This document shows positions 11,815-24,300 of a stretch of 64,000 nt of DNA, piece by piece. The stretch spans positions 930,001-994,000 of the forward strand of contig JAWNGF010000002.1 in the NCBI GenBank assembly GCA_037039685.1, given 5' to 3'. The translations under genes were made by a program, and so were the position numbers. The notes below the pieces were generated by a model. It was not told the DNA's origin. It made no database searches and saw only the letters and a list, made by a program, of their open reading frames with translations. This DNA comes from Ceratobasidium sp. AG-K. Taxonomy: Eukaryota > Basidiomycota > Agaricomycetes > Cantharellales > Ceratobasidiaceae. The stretch's first letter is position 1. Each line of letters opens with the position of its first letter.

Positions 11815-14076
11815 CTAAATGACCATCCAACCCACAAGTGACAAAATGACCATTACAATCCACACCATATACCCACCCAACAAGTTGTGCTCGGTCGAAA
11901 GAGCAAAAAGTGTGCTCACGCACACCGGGGCAAACATCCTCGCGAGGCACTGCGATAGTTGGTTCAGGCCGTTTGTAGCACCCATAGCACGCCTGTCGGG
12001 GGCCGATTGGCGCGCAATCACCATGTTCATCCTGAAATCGCGAGGTTAGGTAGTAGTGGGACGAGAGGCGGGGTTACGTACGCGTATGACATGCACGCCA
12101 TCTTGGTCAAGATTTGAGAGCCCCAGATTCCTATCCAGATCGCCACCAAGGCCTCGGCGCTGATCGGGCGCTCGCCATTGTTCGACGAAAAGCGGGCGGT
12201 AGCGTTCAAGATGGGTGGGATAGCATATCCAATCGGCCAGAGGAACATGCATATCTTGAAGATCTTCTGAGGCTTGGAGTATTTGAGAAGGAAAGGGAGC
12301 ACAAGGATCTGGAGCCCAAAGCTGATTCCGCCCGCCGTGGCCAGGACGAATCCGATCTCTGCGGGCTGGAAATAGGGATGAGAGGGAATCGAGCTATGTA
12401 AGAAATCAAACTTACGTCAAAGCCGAGGCCACCATACTGGATCTTCCTAAAGTAATAACCCGAGTAAGATAAGTGATTTCGCGACCGATCACACTCACGT
12501 ATATGCAAACAACACAAACACGACGACATATGACTCGGCGAGGAAGCTCAAGACCATTGCCGATCGGCACAATCGCCTCAGCTCGGGAAGCCTCAACAGT
12601 TCCCGAGCGGTCCATTTATGTGGCTCGTCCTCACCAGCTAGCAATGTGTCCGTCTCGCTAGGGTTTTTTTTACAAGGTTCATCACCACCGCGAGTCGAGG
12701 TGCTCGAATATCGGGTAGGGGTAGAGTTACTTGAGCTTGGGGTGGACCCTGTGAGGCGTGAGCCGGGTACGGACCGCTGATTGATGAAATCTCACCTCGT
12801 TCTTCTGTTCGGCCGCGAGCGCCATAGAGTGAGGTCGGCGTCAAGGTCCCACTGGCACCAGCTTGCTTCTTGCGGAGTTTCGAAGGAAGTGTCTGGCAAG
12901 GGTGTGAGAAAATAGGAGATATATGCGACCAGGTAACTAACCTCGTTCATAAAAAGGAATACAAATGAAAAAGATAGTGCTGCGAACGTTGATGCTGCCA
13001 TGCTCGGGAGCATATAGGGGTATTTGTCAAACAACTTGTGAAGGAACGCGGGAACTAGATGGGGGATATTTTCGTTGGGCTTCGCAAGAGCCCCGCCGAT
13101 CAGCGGGCTATTCGTGTTCAGCGTAGTGGTATCGGTGATTTTATCATGAGGACTCACCCAATCAGCGATCCTATGGGATAACACAGTGCATATATCGGGT
13201 ATGCTAAATATCGAGCACCATTAGGACAGCCGGTAAGATTTCAGCGAAGTCCAGAACATACCAGCGGATTGGTTCGTCTCATCTGTGATCTCACCCAAAA
13301 CGGAATGGAGCACTCTGAGAAGAAATTTAGATGAGCGAATCGGGGGCCGAACCCACCACTCACGCTACGTAGCCCGAAAGCAGTCCCGCTGTCCGTCTAG
13401 TGTCAGTCACAAGATAGGGGGCGGAATGTGGAGGTACTTACCCAACGTGCGAGCGGCCATCATTTGGACGAACGAGTTCGATAGGCCGAACAGGGCTGCA
13501 CTGATCGACACACCCAAGGTCCCTAGAAGCACCACGGGTTTGCGACCGATTCGGTCTTTGAGGGGAAATCAAAGAAAACGACAATAAATCACAATGAATA
13601 AATCACAATAAATAAATCACTTACCAGACAGTGTACCGTAGCCGTATACTGTGAACAGCTGAGCAAACGCAAAGCCGCTATCGATGAGCCCGCTGTAGGG
13701 GCCTACTGCCTAGGATTTTTCGACCATTTAGTGTCTTTCACTCCCATACCACATAAGACGTACTTTAGGATCGTCAGTAATACCCAAATCTAAGACCATT
13801 TGGTTTACGTAGGGGAATAACTAAAAGTCAGAATAATGTCGCCGGACACAAATCGTGAGCAAAGGCAAAAATCAACTATTGAACAGCCGACCGTAGAACC
13901 CTACTTACTTGGGTATAGGCCAGTGGCTCCACTACGCGAGCCACGCATACAGCGAGCAATTGGAAGAGCGGAACAGGCGTGGGGGCGCTAGGCCTGGGAG
14001 TAACTTGCGACTCCGTATCGCCACGGGCATCTTCCAGCGGTGAATCGACTGTGTCGGACGATCGTGACGGGGACAT
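11815..14076 (-). CDS. MFS transporter, DHA1-like drug:H+ antiporter type
   Basis: Fungal DHA1-type major-facilitator protein of the plasma or vacuolar membrane. The ATG at 14076 gives a hydrophilic, Ser/Pro-rich head and then PLFQLLAVCVARVVEPLAYTQ (helix 1). Downstream exons read LFPYVNQMVLDLGITDD, then the A-motif-like loop GYGTLSDRIGRKPVVLLGTL (helices 2-3), and LLSGYVAVLHSVLGEITDET (motif of helix 5), GPLIGGALAKP, FDKYPYMLPS, a central cytosolic loop rich in Ser/Thr/Asp, and in the second half LPFLLKYSKPQKIFKICMFL and SAPDRRAMGATNGLNQLSQC. It ends SLVGWMVI-stop at 11815. Each predicted junction keeps frame with GT-AG signals, so the gene looks functional. A frame open from a GTG at 14100 extends further 5', so a slightly longer N-terminus is possible. 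It differs clearly from the two monocarboxylate-type MFS genes nearby. The substrate is unknown. Confidence 0.85.
13583..13620. repeat. 14-bp tandem repeat, ~2.7 copies
   Basis: The unit AATAAATCACAATG/A repeats three times (last copy partial) in an intron of the DHA1-type MFS gene. It is AT-rich and probably a slippage repeat. Confidence 0.8.
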
Positions 14077-14654
14077 TAGTGCTGCGGAGGATGAGAACAC
14101 TGACTGCGTAGGTTCAACGACTATGCAACGTTATCAACTAAGCTAGCGGTCACAAAGTCAAGCAGAACTCACAACGGGGGTCGTGGCAGGTCGTAGTCCG
14201 AGTCAAGCTCTCGGAAGGTAGTCGTTTTTCAATGACCCGATCCTGGGGTTTGTTTGGCTCCAGGACCGGTATTTTGACAGATCATGATGTAAGAATGATG
14301 CACACGTGATCTCATCTAACCCTATACGGTATTTATCCCTCAGGTTATAGCCGTTGGCTCAGACTTCGCCAGGGTGGGAATCTAGGGGACAGGAATGAAA
14401 ATACCGACGAGACGCGCCCTTGTACGCCATTGTTACCTCAATCAGTGCCTTCAAGGGAAGGTGGCAAAATAAGCGCTGGGCGGTTGGGTCCGCGGATGGA
14501 AAAAATTAAAGATCTCCCGTGGCGAGCCGCAAGGGCAACTCTGCAACCACCATCTATTGTTCTGCGACGTCCCATAGCACGTCGCCCATACTCTCATCCA
14601 AGCCCAGTCGACAATTAAAAGTCGACTACTTGGACCTAGCGCTTTTCTGCAATC
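14077..14654. other. Divergent promoter region DHA1 carrier / eIF4A
   Basis: 578 bases separating two head-to-head genes. A CACGTG element lies at 14303-14308. Open frames here do not join the coding exons on either side. Confidence 0.45.
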
Positions 14655-16139
14655 ATGTCAAAGTATGTTTTATTGTTGTTGGCGGATGGCAAAGGGTTAA
14701 TGTGGCATCCAGCGAAGAACTCCAGGATGTCGCCGCGACTGAGATCGAGTCCAACTGGGATCAAGTTGTAGACAAGTAAGCTTCACGGTCCGTACGCACA
14801 TCACGTAGCTAATCGCATTTACATCGCAGCTTTGATAACATGGATCTCCGCCCAGAGCTGCTCCGTGGAGTGTACGCATACGGGTGGGTGCCAACCATCC
14901 CACCACCTACCCGATCTAACCTTTGATTAGTTTCGAGCGCCCATCTGCTATTCAGCAGCGCGCTATTGTCCCAGTCGTCAAAGGCCATGATGTTATTGCC
15001 CAGGCCCAATCGGGTACCGGCAAGACCGCCACCTTTTCCATCTCCATCCTGCAAAAGCTCGATCTGAATGTCCGCGGCACCCAGGCACTGATTCTTGCCC
15101 CAACTCGTGAGCTTGCTCAGCAGATCCAAAAGGTTGTTGTTGCTCTTGGTGACTACATGAGCATCACCAGCCATGCCTGTGTTGGTGGCACCAATGTCCG
15201 CGAGGACATGGCAAAGCTCAAAGACGGCGTCCAAGTCGTCGTCGGTACCCCTGGCCGAGTATTCGACATGATCAACCGTGGCGCGCTCAACGCCTCTACG
15301 ATCAAGCTCTTCTGCCTAGACGAGGCTGACGAAATGCTTAGCCGTGGGTTCACCGAACAAATCTACGACATCTTCAGGCTCCTCCCTAGCGATACCCAAG
15401 TTGTGCTGTTGAGCGCCACCATGCCTGCGGACGTCTTGGAAGTGACCAAGAAGTTCATGCGCGACCCAATCCGTATCCTTGTCAAGCGCGATGAGCTTAC
15501 GCTCGAAGGTATCAAGCAATTCTACATTGCCGTTGAAAAGGAAGAATGGAAACTCGATACCCTTTGTGATCTCTACGAAACCGTCACAATTACCCAGGCC
15601 GTCATTTTCTGCAACACCCGCAGAAAGGTCGATTGGCTTACTGAGAAGCTCGTCTCGCGCGAGTTTACCGTCTCTGCCATGGTATGCAACTCTTGTTGTT
15701 TACCCCGCTCGATCTAACGATAAATATTTACAGCATGGTGACATGGAGCAAAACGTCCGTGAAGGCATTATGAAGGACTTCCGCTCGGGCACCTCGCGTG
15801 TGTTGATCACGACCGACTTGCTCGCTCGTGGCATCGACGTCCAACAGGTTTCGCTCGTCATCAACTATGATCTCCCCGCGAATCGTGAGAATTACATCCA
15901 CCGTATCGGCCGTGGTGGCCGATTCGGTCGCAAGGGTGTGGCCATCAACTTTGTTACGACTGAAGACGTACGGATGCTCCGTGATATTGAACGTAAGTAC
16001 TGGTCCTTTTTTTTGATGGAGTTCCCATATTTCATGCCACATTTCCACTCATATCAACCCTGACTAACCCTTGGCGTTCACAGAATTCTACAACACGCAG
16101 ATCGACGAGATGCCCCTCAACGTTGCCGACCTCATCTAA
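14655..16139 (+). CDS. TIF1: Translation initiation factor eIF4A (DEAD-box RNA helicase)
   Basis: ATP-dependent RNA helicase of the cap-binding complex eIF4F, which unwinds 5' leaders during translation start in the cytosol. Six exons can be placed: 14655-14662, 14713-14775, 14830-14883, 14931-15681, 15734-15992 and 16084-16139, which join in frame to 396 residues, the normal size. Helicase motifs in order: Q-motif region [13 protein letters not shown], motif I AQSGTGKT, Ia PTRELAQQ, Ib TPGRV, II DEAD, III SAT, and in the second RecA domain [12 protein letters not shown] and motif [15 protein letters not shown]. The C-terminus is MPLNVADLI. The first exon holds only eight coding bases (Met-Ser plus two bases), so automatic prediction may miss it. 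This essential single-function gene lies inside the otherwise accessory transporter region. Confidence 0.97.
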
Positions 16140-16636
16140 ACCTTCACCTCAAAATTAACTTGTACTTACGTAGACAATCTTGTTGTTTGATTAGGGTGTA
16201 GGATTTGATTTTGTTCGACTACTATTTCCTTTTGTTTTTGTGTCTGCGCGTTGTCTAAAGGCTGCCTGAAAGGATTCACTGCATACGCATACTTATTCGC
16301 ACCGCATGTTCGTCCTATCTTGGCAATACAGTACATTTTTCACTTTAGCGCAAAAATTAAGGAGTCTATTGGACTGGATTAGGCTTTGCCCGATGACCCC
16401 GGCGCTTTTCTGGCCTGTGCAAGCGCCAAGCGACCTGCCCATATTCGGATTATGTGACCTCAACCATGCACTTTACGTGTGTGAGGTGGGGGCGATGACG
16501 GTCGTGGATCCTATACTGAATACTGGTCTCGGACTCGGGTATCGTGTGATATCACTGGTTCAGTGACAGCTAGCCCCACTGCCTTGCTAGGCGGATAAGA
16601 GCCAGCTCGCCCCCAAACTGCCTGCCACTGCTCACC
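16140..16636. other. Intergenic region eIF4A / MFS copy B
   Basis: Holds the 3' untranslated region of eIF4A and the promoter of the MFS gene. No further gene is seen. Confidence 0.4.
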
Positions 16637-18651
16637 ATGTCCTACTACACTCCTAGGTTCTCGGCTGCTTCCACGCAAAGCACCTTAACCCTAGTCGACA
16701 CGGAAAAGAAAACTCCCAGCCCACGATTACCCGAATTCGCGCACCTCTTGATCGACCTCAAACCTGGGCACCACTATGGCGTTTGGGAGATTGGGAACAG
16801 GACAGAATTCAACCCTTATACAATTGATTTCGACGAAGTTAGTCTCGACGAGGAGCAGACGGGGCTTGTGGAGAAGCAAGAGCCAAAAGTCGACGAGTTC
16901 CCGGACGGAGGAATGCGAGCTTGGCTGGTCGTTCTCGGGGTGAGTTGACCTGCCGACCTTGCATGCGGAAGCTGATCCAGTGGACAGGGTGTATGTGTAA
17001 CCTTTGGAACGTAGGTGTATTTCGCTCTATCGGTTTCGTGGTCAGCGTACCCGATCACCGCGCTCCAAGTCGTACTGACCCTCGTTGGCTTATAGGTTTG
17101 GGTTTATCAACACTTGGGGCGTAAGTGTTGTATATTTCCTACAATCGAATGAGAGCTGACGGTACCTGCAGGTGTTTCAGTCGTATTATCAAGATCATCA
17201 CCTTAAAGGTGTTCCAGCTTCGCAAATGTCAGTTCATTTCAGCACTCGTATCCGACTCAGCTGACATTTTCCTCAGCGCGTGGATTGGCTCTGTGCAGTA
17301 TGCCCTCGTGTTCCTTCCGGTGAGCATACAGTGCATCTGAAAGTGCAAACGCAGAGACTGACCAATCCGTAGGGACTCTTGACGGGAAGGCTTTTCGATC
17401 TGGGATACTACCGTGTCCCACATATAATTGCATCCATTTGCCTCGTTCTTGGAACGTTCTTGGCTGCGGAGTGCCGCGAGTATTGGCAGTTTCTTGTCTG
17501 TCAAGGCATAATCGTTGGAGTAAGTCCTCGGACCTCCGTTGGCTGGCGCTTGGACCGGCAATGCTGACGACTGAACTAGCTGGCTTCTGGGTTCCTATTC
17601 AATCCGACAATCGCGGTTATTTCACATTGGTGTAAGTAACACCGCACGGCTTCCGAACTGCATGCATCGTGGCACTGACGATCTGATGCATACAGTCAGC
17701 AAACGCCGTGGCTTGGCATTTGGCATCATTGCTTCGGGCGCTAGCATGGGCGGCACTGTGCTACCCATCATTGTGCACACGCTTATTCCAATGGTTGGAT
17801 TTCAATGGGCTATGCGAGTGTATGTCCCAGTTTAAACTATGTTTGCGCCTTTACCTAAACAGTACTGCACAGGGTTGGGTGTATACTATGCTTGGTACTC
17901 GTGGTTGCGACTCTTACCCTCCGACAGCGGCTACCCCCGAAAAAGGTAGCCGGTGGGATATTGAATCCAAGAGCGTTCCTGCATATTCCATATACCTTAT
18001 ATGCACTCGCTGCGGTAGTGTCATTCCTGGGACTGTACACTGGTAAGTGTTTGACTGAAACTGCGTCAGCCGGACTTACTGATTTGCCTTGTAGTGCTGA
18101 CCTACCTCGACGTATACGGTACCGAGATGGGATTCCCGGACGACTTTGTCTTCTACCTCATTCCTATTGCCAACGCCACTTCTCTCATCGGACGTGTCGG
18201 CGCAGGAATCGCATCTGACCGTATAGGCCCGATCAACACCCTCATTCCAAGCACCCTTATTGCAGGTGCTTGTACATATGCCTGGCCATTTGCACGCGAA
18301 AAGGGTAGTCTAGTCGCAGTAGCTTCGATATATGGGATTGCATGCGGTGTATTTGTGGGTATGCTTCCAGCACCGGTGGCCAAGATGGGTGGCACGGATG
18401 ATATTGGAAGGCGCACGGGAATGCTTATGACGGTAGTTGCGATTGGTGCCGTCGCTGGACCGCCGATTTCTGGGGCCATCAAGGATAATACTGGCAACTT
18501 TGTAGCGGTAGGCTACTATGCAGGTCAGCCTTTAGCGCCTTGTCTTTGGGTTTGTAACTGATCCGATATAGGCTCGATGATTTTGGTGTGTGTGATGATG
18601 CTAGTTGGCGTAAAGTACGCCGCACTCGGCAAGTTTTCTGGAAAATACTAG
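16637..18651 (+). CDS. MFS monocarboxylate-transporter-like carrier (copy B)
   Basis: Paralogue of the carrier at 5738-7834, in inverted orientation. The ATG at 16637 starts a ~95-residue hydrophilic tail different in sequence from copy A, followed by the shared motif EFPDGGMRAWLVVLG. Later exons carry AWIGSVQYALVFLPG, GRLFDLGYYRVPHIIASICL, LAFGIIASGASMGGTVLPII, RLPPKKVAGGILNPRAFLHI, DRIGPINTLIPSTLIAGACT and GRRTGMLMTVVAIGAVAGPP. It ends GKFSGKY-stop at 18649-18651. The loop KKVAGG.LNP.AFLHIPYTLY is nearly identical in both copies, whereas the N-tails differ, so the transport core is conserved and the cytosolic tails diverge fast. The frame looks intact over roughly ten introns. Confidence 0.9.
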
Positions 18652-19097
18652 ATGGGCAATTTGGGACACATATTTATGACACTTTTCTTACTATGGGTAT
18701 GCATACATTCGGGACTTAAAGGACTTCAATGAGACTTTCAAGCATTATCTACCTGCACGTTTTGTAATTGTAGTGGTTAAATGATAACTTATTGCACCTG
18801 CTTTCCATATCTCAGCGGTGTAGTTGCACATCCGTTGTGGTTCAGTAAATCGCATACTGATACAGTGATATATAAATAAGGCTGCATTGCGGCAACCTAC
18901 GCGGGATTTTGTGCTAAACCAGGAAAACCGCCAGTATCCACTCTTTGGCAAGCTGTTGGTGCGAGACTACAAAATATTCAAAGGACCTTTACATGTTCCT
19001 TGCGCTAAAAGCTAATCACAGTAATCTTTACGAGCCCGCAACGTTCGTCGCGCTGTAGCAAAAACAGACTTAGTATCTCTCGGTGCCCAGGGGGTCA
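18652..19097. other. Convergent intergenic region MFS copy B / F-box
   Basis: Two genes end towards each other here. No RNA gene, repeat or coding exon is supported. Confidence 0.4.
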
Positions 19098-20981
19098 TTA
19101 ATATAAGCATACGTGTGCAATAAGCACTAAAGGGGGGATATTTTAGACATTCCACCGTATTACATTCGGAAAACTCACGGTGTTCTTCGTCGATTAATAC
19201 GCTGGAGTTTCTCTCGGTACGCAGGTCCCCTACGACGTCGTGTCTGATTCGGGCGAGCCTGTAAGGGCGGACTGTTTTGTTTTTATCGCGTATCCATTCT
19301 TCCTCGCCTAGAGTCCAGTATGACTCTGAGGGTTGGCATGACCATATGCGCAGGACTGGGTCCCATTTGCCTAATTGTTTAAAAGGTGGTGGTTGGTTAC
19401 TCTTTCGAGCGACTGCGGGATGAAAGTCGAGTATTGGGATCTCGTATGAGCATCTATGTGTACCTTTTCCGCTCCTATAATATGGGCAGCATGGGCTAAA
19501 ATGAGGGACTATGCAACGCGATCCAGAGGCAGCGTGTCCATACAAAGATCCAGCAAGCCTAAGGTCATGAATCCAGCGCACCTCTGCACCCCATTCGAAC
19601 CAAGGAATTGCCCGGTTACCCGCCTGGTCCGCCCGCATACATGATACTCGACGAAGAAGGTTGATTACTGGGATATATAGGGACGACTGTTGCGATGAGA
19701 TGGAGATTATTGGCCGACAGTCTACGTTTTCTAGTATGAGATGGATGTCGAGCTGCAAGACCCGGTTGGCACTTGAAACCTCAAATATACGAGCGGTGGT
19801 AGGCATGGGTGGGTTTCCCTGAACCGGCACATGGGCAAACTGCGTTTGGATTTCAGTCCGCGTTATCCGGTACAAATTCCCTCGAGAGCCCTTGGGCAAT
19901 GTAGGAATGGTATTGCCAGCAGGTAACTCCAAGCACACGAGGTGGGTGAGCTTCAGGCTGTCGTAATTAGCTGAGCACAAGGAATATAGATTGATCCGGC
20001 CACACGGTTGATCTTCAGGGGTCTCGCCTGATCTCGGGCTACAGAAGACCATCAACTCATTGGTCAGAACCACCATATTTGATACATGATGTGTGCCTTC
20101 CAGCTGTTCCTCCTGTCCGCAAGACAGACGTCAAAAACGGACAAACCAAGTAAAACGAAAAGGTCCCACCAGCAACATTTCCCCAGTAGTCCAGTCCCAT
20201 ACCACGATGCTGCGCGAGAATTTTCGAAGAACTAGCATGAGTGACCCAATGAACTGAACTTCATATTTCTCGCCCCAAAATGGGGATGTGTATGTGAGTT
20301 CAAGAGTGGGCAGTTGTGCAACTGGATGTGAGATGTTGGTTGATAAAGTCCGTAAGTGAAAGTAATCTTCGGCAAAGCCAAAATACATGAGTAACAGTAT
20401 TTGCAGAGTAATTCTACTGTGTCGTAACTCTCACCATTCCAACGATCGGGTTCCCGCCGACGACGATGGGATAACACAAGCAGATCGAATTCAGGTTCAA
20501 TCCAAAAATCATACACTCTGAATTTCCGCTCATAGATCGACCACTGTTGCATGCCCGTCCCTTTGTTGATCGATGCTAACCGTGCGAGGTCTATTCGTTG
20601 CCCGCCATTGTCAGGCCTAGTCATGTTGATTTTTGTCAAAGGTATAAAACGTGCAAGCACACCTCCGACAAACAAGGGGTTGGCTCGTTTTGAAAAGAAG
20701 GTGCTAGGTGGATTTTCCCAGATAGTATCGACTCGTGAGGGTGTGAGCGAGTCTCTATCGGAAACATGTGTACTAAGAATAAGCAGTTTTTCTTCTAGAT
20801 TGATATCAGTTCTTGGGTTCTGAGGTTCGACGTATCCAGCAGCATCGAGTGCGAGACGAAGTTCGCAAAGAGCATTGATCAGCGCATTGAAGGTTTGCGA
20901 CACTGTTCGAAGTCCCCTAAGATCACATATATCTAGTGAAGAGAATACGATTGCCCAAATGTCGTGAGGTAGACCAAGCAT
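19098..20981 (-). CDS. F-box protein, arm B member of the local family
   Basis: Paralogue of the gene at 3263-5300. Start chosen at ATG 20981 because the F-box begins at the second residue (LGLPHDIWAIVFSSLDICDL), as in the relatives; the open frame extends further upstream but without conserved sequence. Exon 1 runs to about 20430 (ends near DRWNGES). Exon 2 (about 20385-20170) holds VQFIGSLMLVL and SIVVWDWTTGEMLL. A long exon (about 20080-19180) holds RIFEVSSANRVLQLDIH and LRIWSCQPSESYWTLGEEEW. A donor GTGAGT follows codons DEEH, and a short last exon reads LLIAHVCLY-stop (19098-19100), matching LVIIHVCT of the paralogue. Proposed role: substrate receptor of an SCF ubiquitin ligase (inference from the F-box only). 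Confidence 0.72.
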
Positions 20982-21312
20982 AGTTTGATTTTCGGCGATG
21001 CAGGATAACCCGCGTGGTTTTGACCGCTGTGGTTCATTACGAGTGTAGTTTTCATCAAGCACCTCACTAAATAGTTGCCGGCACTCTGGCACTCCGAAAA
21101 GTAACAATTTATATCTATTTGAAGGCATTACTACAATAACCACCAATCCAAACTTCAGCTATAGCGAGCGACAAAGTTGGATCAACTGAAAGCAGAAAGG
21201 CAGGTACCTGAAAGAAATGGAGGTATAAAAAGTGAGAAACATCAAAGCAAGTCCGACCACTAAGTCTAAATCCCAAACAAAGCAATCCGGTATACAATCA
21301 AAACGATGACAT
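20982..21312. other. Spacer between F-box gene and PDR pump, arm B
   Basis: 331 bases, tandem orientation (pump upstream, F-box downstream, both on -). Comparable in length to the 325-base spacer at 2176-2500. No gene is seen. Confidence 0.5.
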
Positions 21313-24300
21313 TTACTTCCGGGAAAACAACCCGCGGAACCCACGAATACGGAAAACGTAGGTACAACCGTAGATCAAGAGAACATTGAAGAACTGTTCG
21401 ATAACCGTGAGTGTGAATATCAAACAGCAACGCCGATGGTACTTACAGCAAAGGCAATCATGATTCCCACATCACGCCAGCGGTTGTCGTACGACATATT
21501 GAGCGACGCACTGCGATAACAAAAATTAGCACCTGCGCTTGAAGCTTTAGTTGAGCTGGGACTCACAGATAGGTGTTTGTCGTGTTCTGTGGGCAGAACT
21601 GGCAGCTCGAAGAAGCATCTGGATTGAGCAAGTATCCGCCAGCCATGGAAATATAGGGATCCATGAAGGACGCGCAGGTCTGACCAGAGAGAGGAATAAT
21701 GGTCTGCACCTCGGCGGGAGCGCATCTAAGAGGGTGGTTAGAATTATTGCTAGAGATATGGAGCTGGGCACCTACTGGAGATCCATATTCCCAATACCAC
21801 TAACAAGTAGTCCTTCAATCAAATACGTGAGAGGCGAAAGGCGATCTAAAGTGAGGATTAGCATACATTGCGTCGGATGATAAAGAGAACACTTACACAT
21901 CCACCTCCAGAACGGAATGAGTTGGGAGTAGGGCTGGAGAACACCATTGCTAGTATACAGTTATTACCAAGCATTGACAAAGCAAAACATGGCGAACTCA
22001 CAAGTTCATGGTGAAGGAGAAGAAGAAACTGAACAGGAGGCCAGCAATCATCGCATTCGGGGACATGGCGGCGACGGCTTGGGAGAATGTAGTGTAATAC
22101 AGCGGGAAGGCCACACACATCATCATAAACTACCGACCCCGTCAGCCGCGATGGCATCAAAATCAAAGGGGAAGACGCACCATATATCCAGCACGGTCAG
22201 CGGTGCTCGAGTATCCAACAGTCCAGTACCAGCACAGGTAGTACAAAGACGAGGCGAAGATATTGTAAGGAAGCTCGACAATCTTTTCGATGTGTTAGGA
22301 AATCCTCAAGCCTCTGCGTACACCAACCGACTCACCACAGCAGAAGTGACCATAGGGAACCAGGAGTACATCTTGCTCTGCTTCTCACGATATTCGTAGA
22401 TGTTCCTGAAGTTGAAGAACTGAACTTGTAACTGGTTGCTGAGTGAAGCTGCCGGGATTACAGCTAAAAGCAAGCCCTTGTAAGGTAAGAGCGGAGGAGG
22501 AACCATGTAAAAGCTTACACATGAAGACCGCGAAAAGCTTGTTCTGGGATCCCTGGATCGAATTGTCTGCCTTGTAGAATGTGAAACCGATGAAAAGACC
22601 AGAAGCGACATTCAGCACGATCTTCCCCGTGATATAGACAGGGTTGCGTGCGTAGTGCTACAATCATACTTAGTGCCGGCTCTGCAAGCGAAGCGTAAAC
22701 ACACTTACGCGGAAGGCACGACCCATCAGGGCGGAAAACTGGTTCCAAAGGCCGGTTGCATACTCCGAGTGAATCTTCTCCGTGGTAGCACCTTTTGAAC
22801 GACCTTCTTGGTGCAGCTTGACGAGCTCTTGTTCGAGGGCAGCGGACTCGGGGGCATTGTTCCATGCGGCATGCCAGTCAATATCGCTTGTTGCGGTTGC
22901 TCCGGCGCTATTTAACCAGGTTAATATGATCATCTACTAAGATAGATGACAACGCACCCAATGACATCGAGCATATACTCGGCTGGGTTCTCGTCAGATT
23001 GACACGTGCGTGCACCATTGCGTTCAAAGTAGGCTGTAAGTCCAATACTCGCGATCAGATACCTGACAGTCAAGTTTGCATGAAGTGTTACTAACAAATC
23101 ATAGTGCTCGAGTTCTCGCCCAAATCGCCAAAGTAGCAGGTTTGACCACCCTTACGGAGAAGGAGAAGACGATCGAAAGATTGGAACAACTCAGAGGAAG
23201 GCTGGTGGATACTATCAAAGCGTATATATGCAAAATCAGTGTCCTTACAGGTATCAAATCACGAATGAGACTCACGTGCAAAGAATAGCTTGTCCCTGTT
23301 CGGCCAAAGAACGCAGGAACTCAATGATAGCCCAGGCAGATTGAGAGTCGAGCCCAGATGTCGGCTACGTTTGATTATAAGCAACTAAAACCCAGTCAAC
23401 GGCTATGCAACTCACTTCGTCGAGGAAGAGCAGTAGCTGGGGCTTGGCGGCCAACTCCACACCGATCGTCAACCGCTTGCGTTGCTCGACGTTCAGACCC
23501 TCGCCGACCGTGCCAACAATTGCGTCCGCGTAAGCTTCCATCTCGCACATCCTTATAACATCCTCGACACTGTTATACGGGTCAGCACTGGTGCCCAAAT
23601 AGTACAAAAAGTAACTCACTAGGCACGCTTTTCTTCCATCGGCACGCTAGCCGGCTGCCTGAGTTGTGCGGAGAACATCAACGCTTCCCTCACAGCTACG
23701 ATGATGATCCTATCAGCAACAAACTCAAAGCCAACTAGGCGCTCACTTACTAGTGCTGTCCAAGTGAATATCCATCTGCTGAACGTATCCAGTCTGGGAA
23801 GCAAAGTCCTTGGGAAGTGGGTTGCCGTTTACGAAGCGGTCACCAGTGATAACACCCATAGAAACACGTTCAGCGAGAGCGTTCAACAAAGTTGTCTACA
23901 AAGACTGTGAGTTTAAGCCTCATACCGGGTGAATAGCAGCTCGTACTTTGCCAGCACCACTTTCTCCCATGAGCGCGGTCATCTTGCCAGGAGCAACAAA
24001 GCCAGAGACATCGTCCAACAGACGCCTCTTCTTGCCTCCAGAGATGTCGATATCATAGTTCAGATGATGCCACGAGAATACAGAGTGCGACGCCGGAAGC
24101 TTCTCCTGCGCAGCCAAGGACTTGTTGTGCTTCTTCTCGGCTATCACGTCGGGAGAAATGGACCCCTTTTCGGTGTCAGTCTTGCCCTTGCGTTCGTCCA
24201 ACGATGGGATATTTGCGTTTTGCTTGAAGACGAGTTGCGTAGCACCTCCGGAAGTATGTCCCGCTCGTTCGGTAGCAGCCAGGAACCAAGCGACAAAGGC

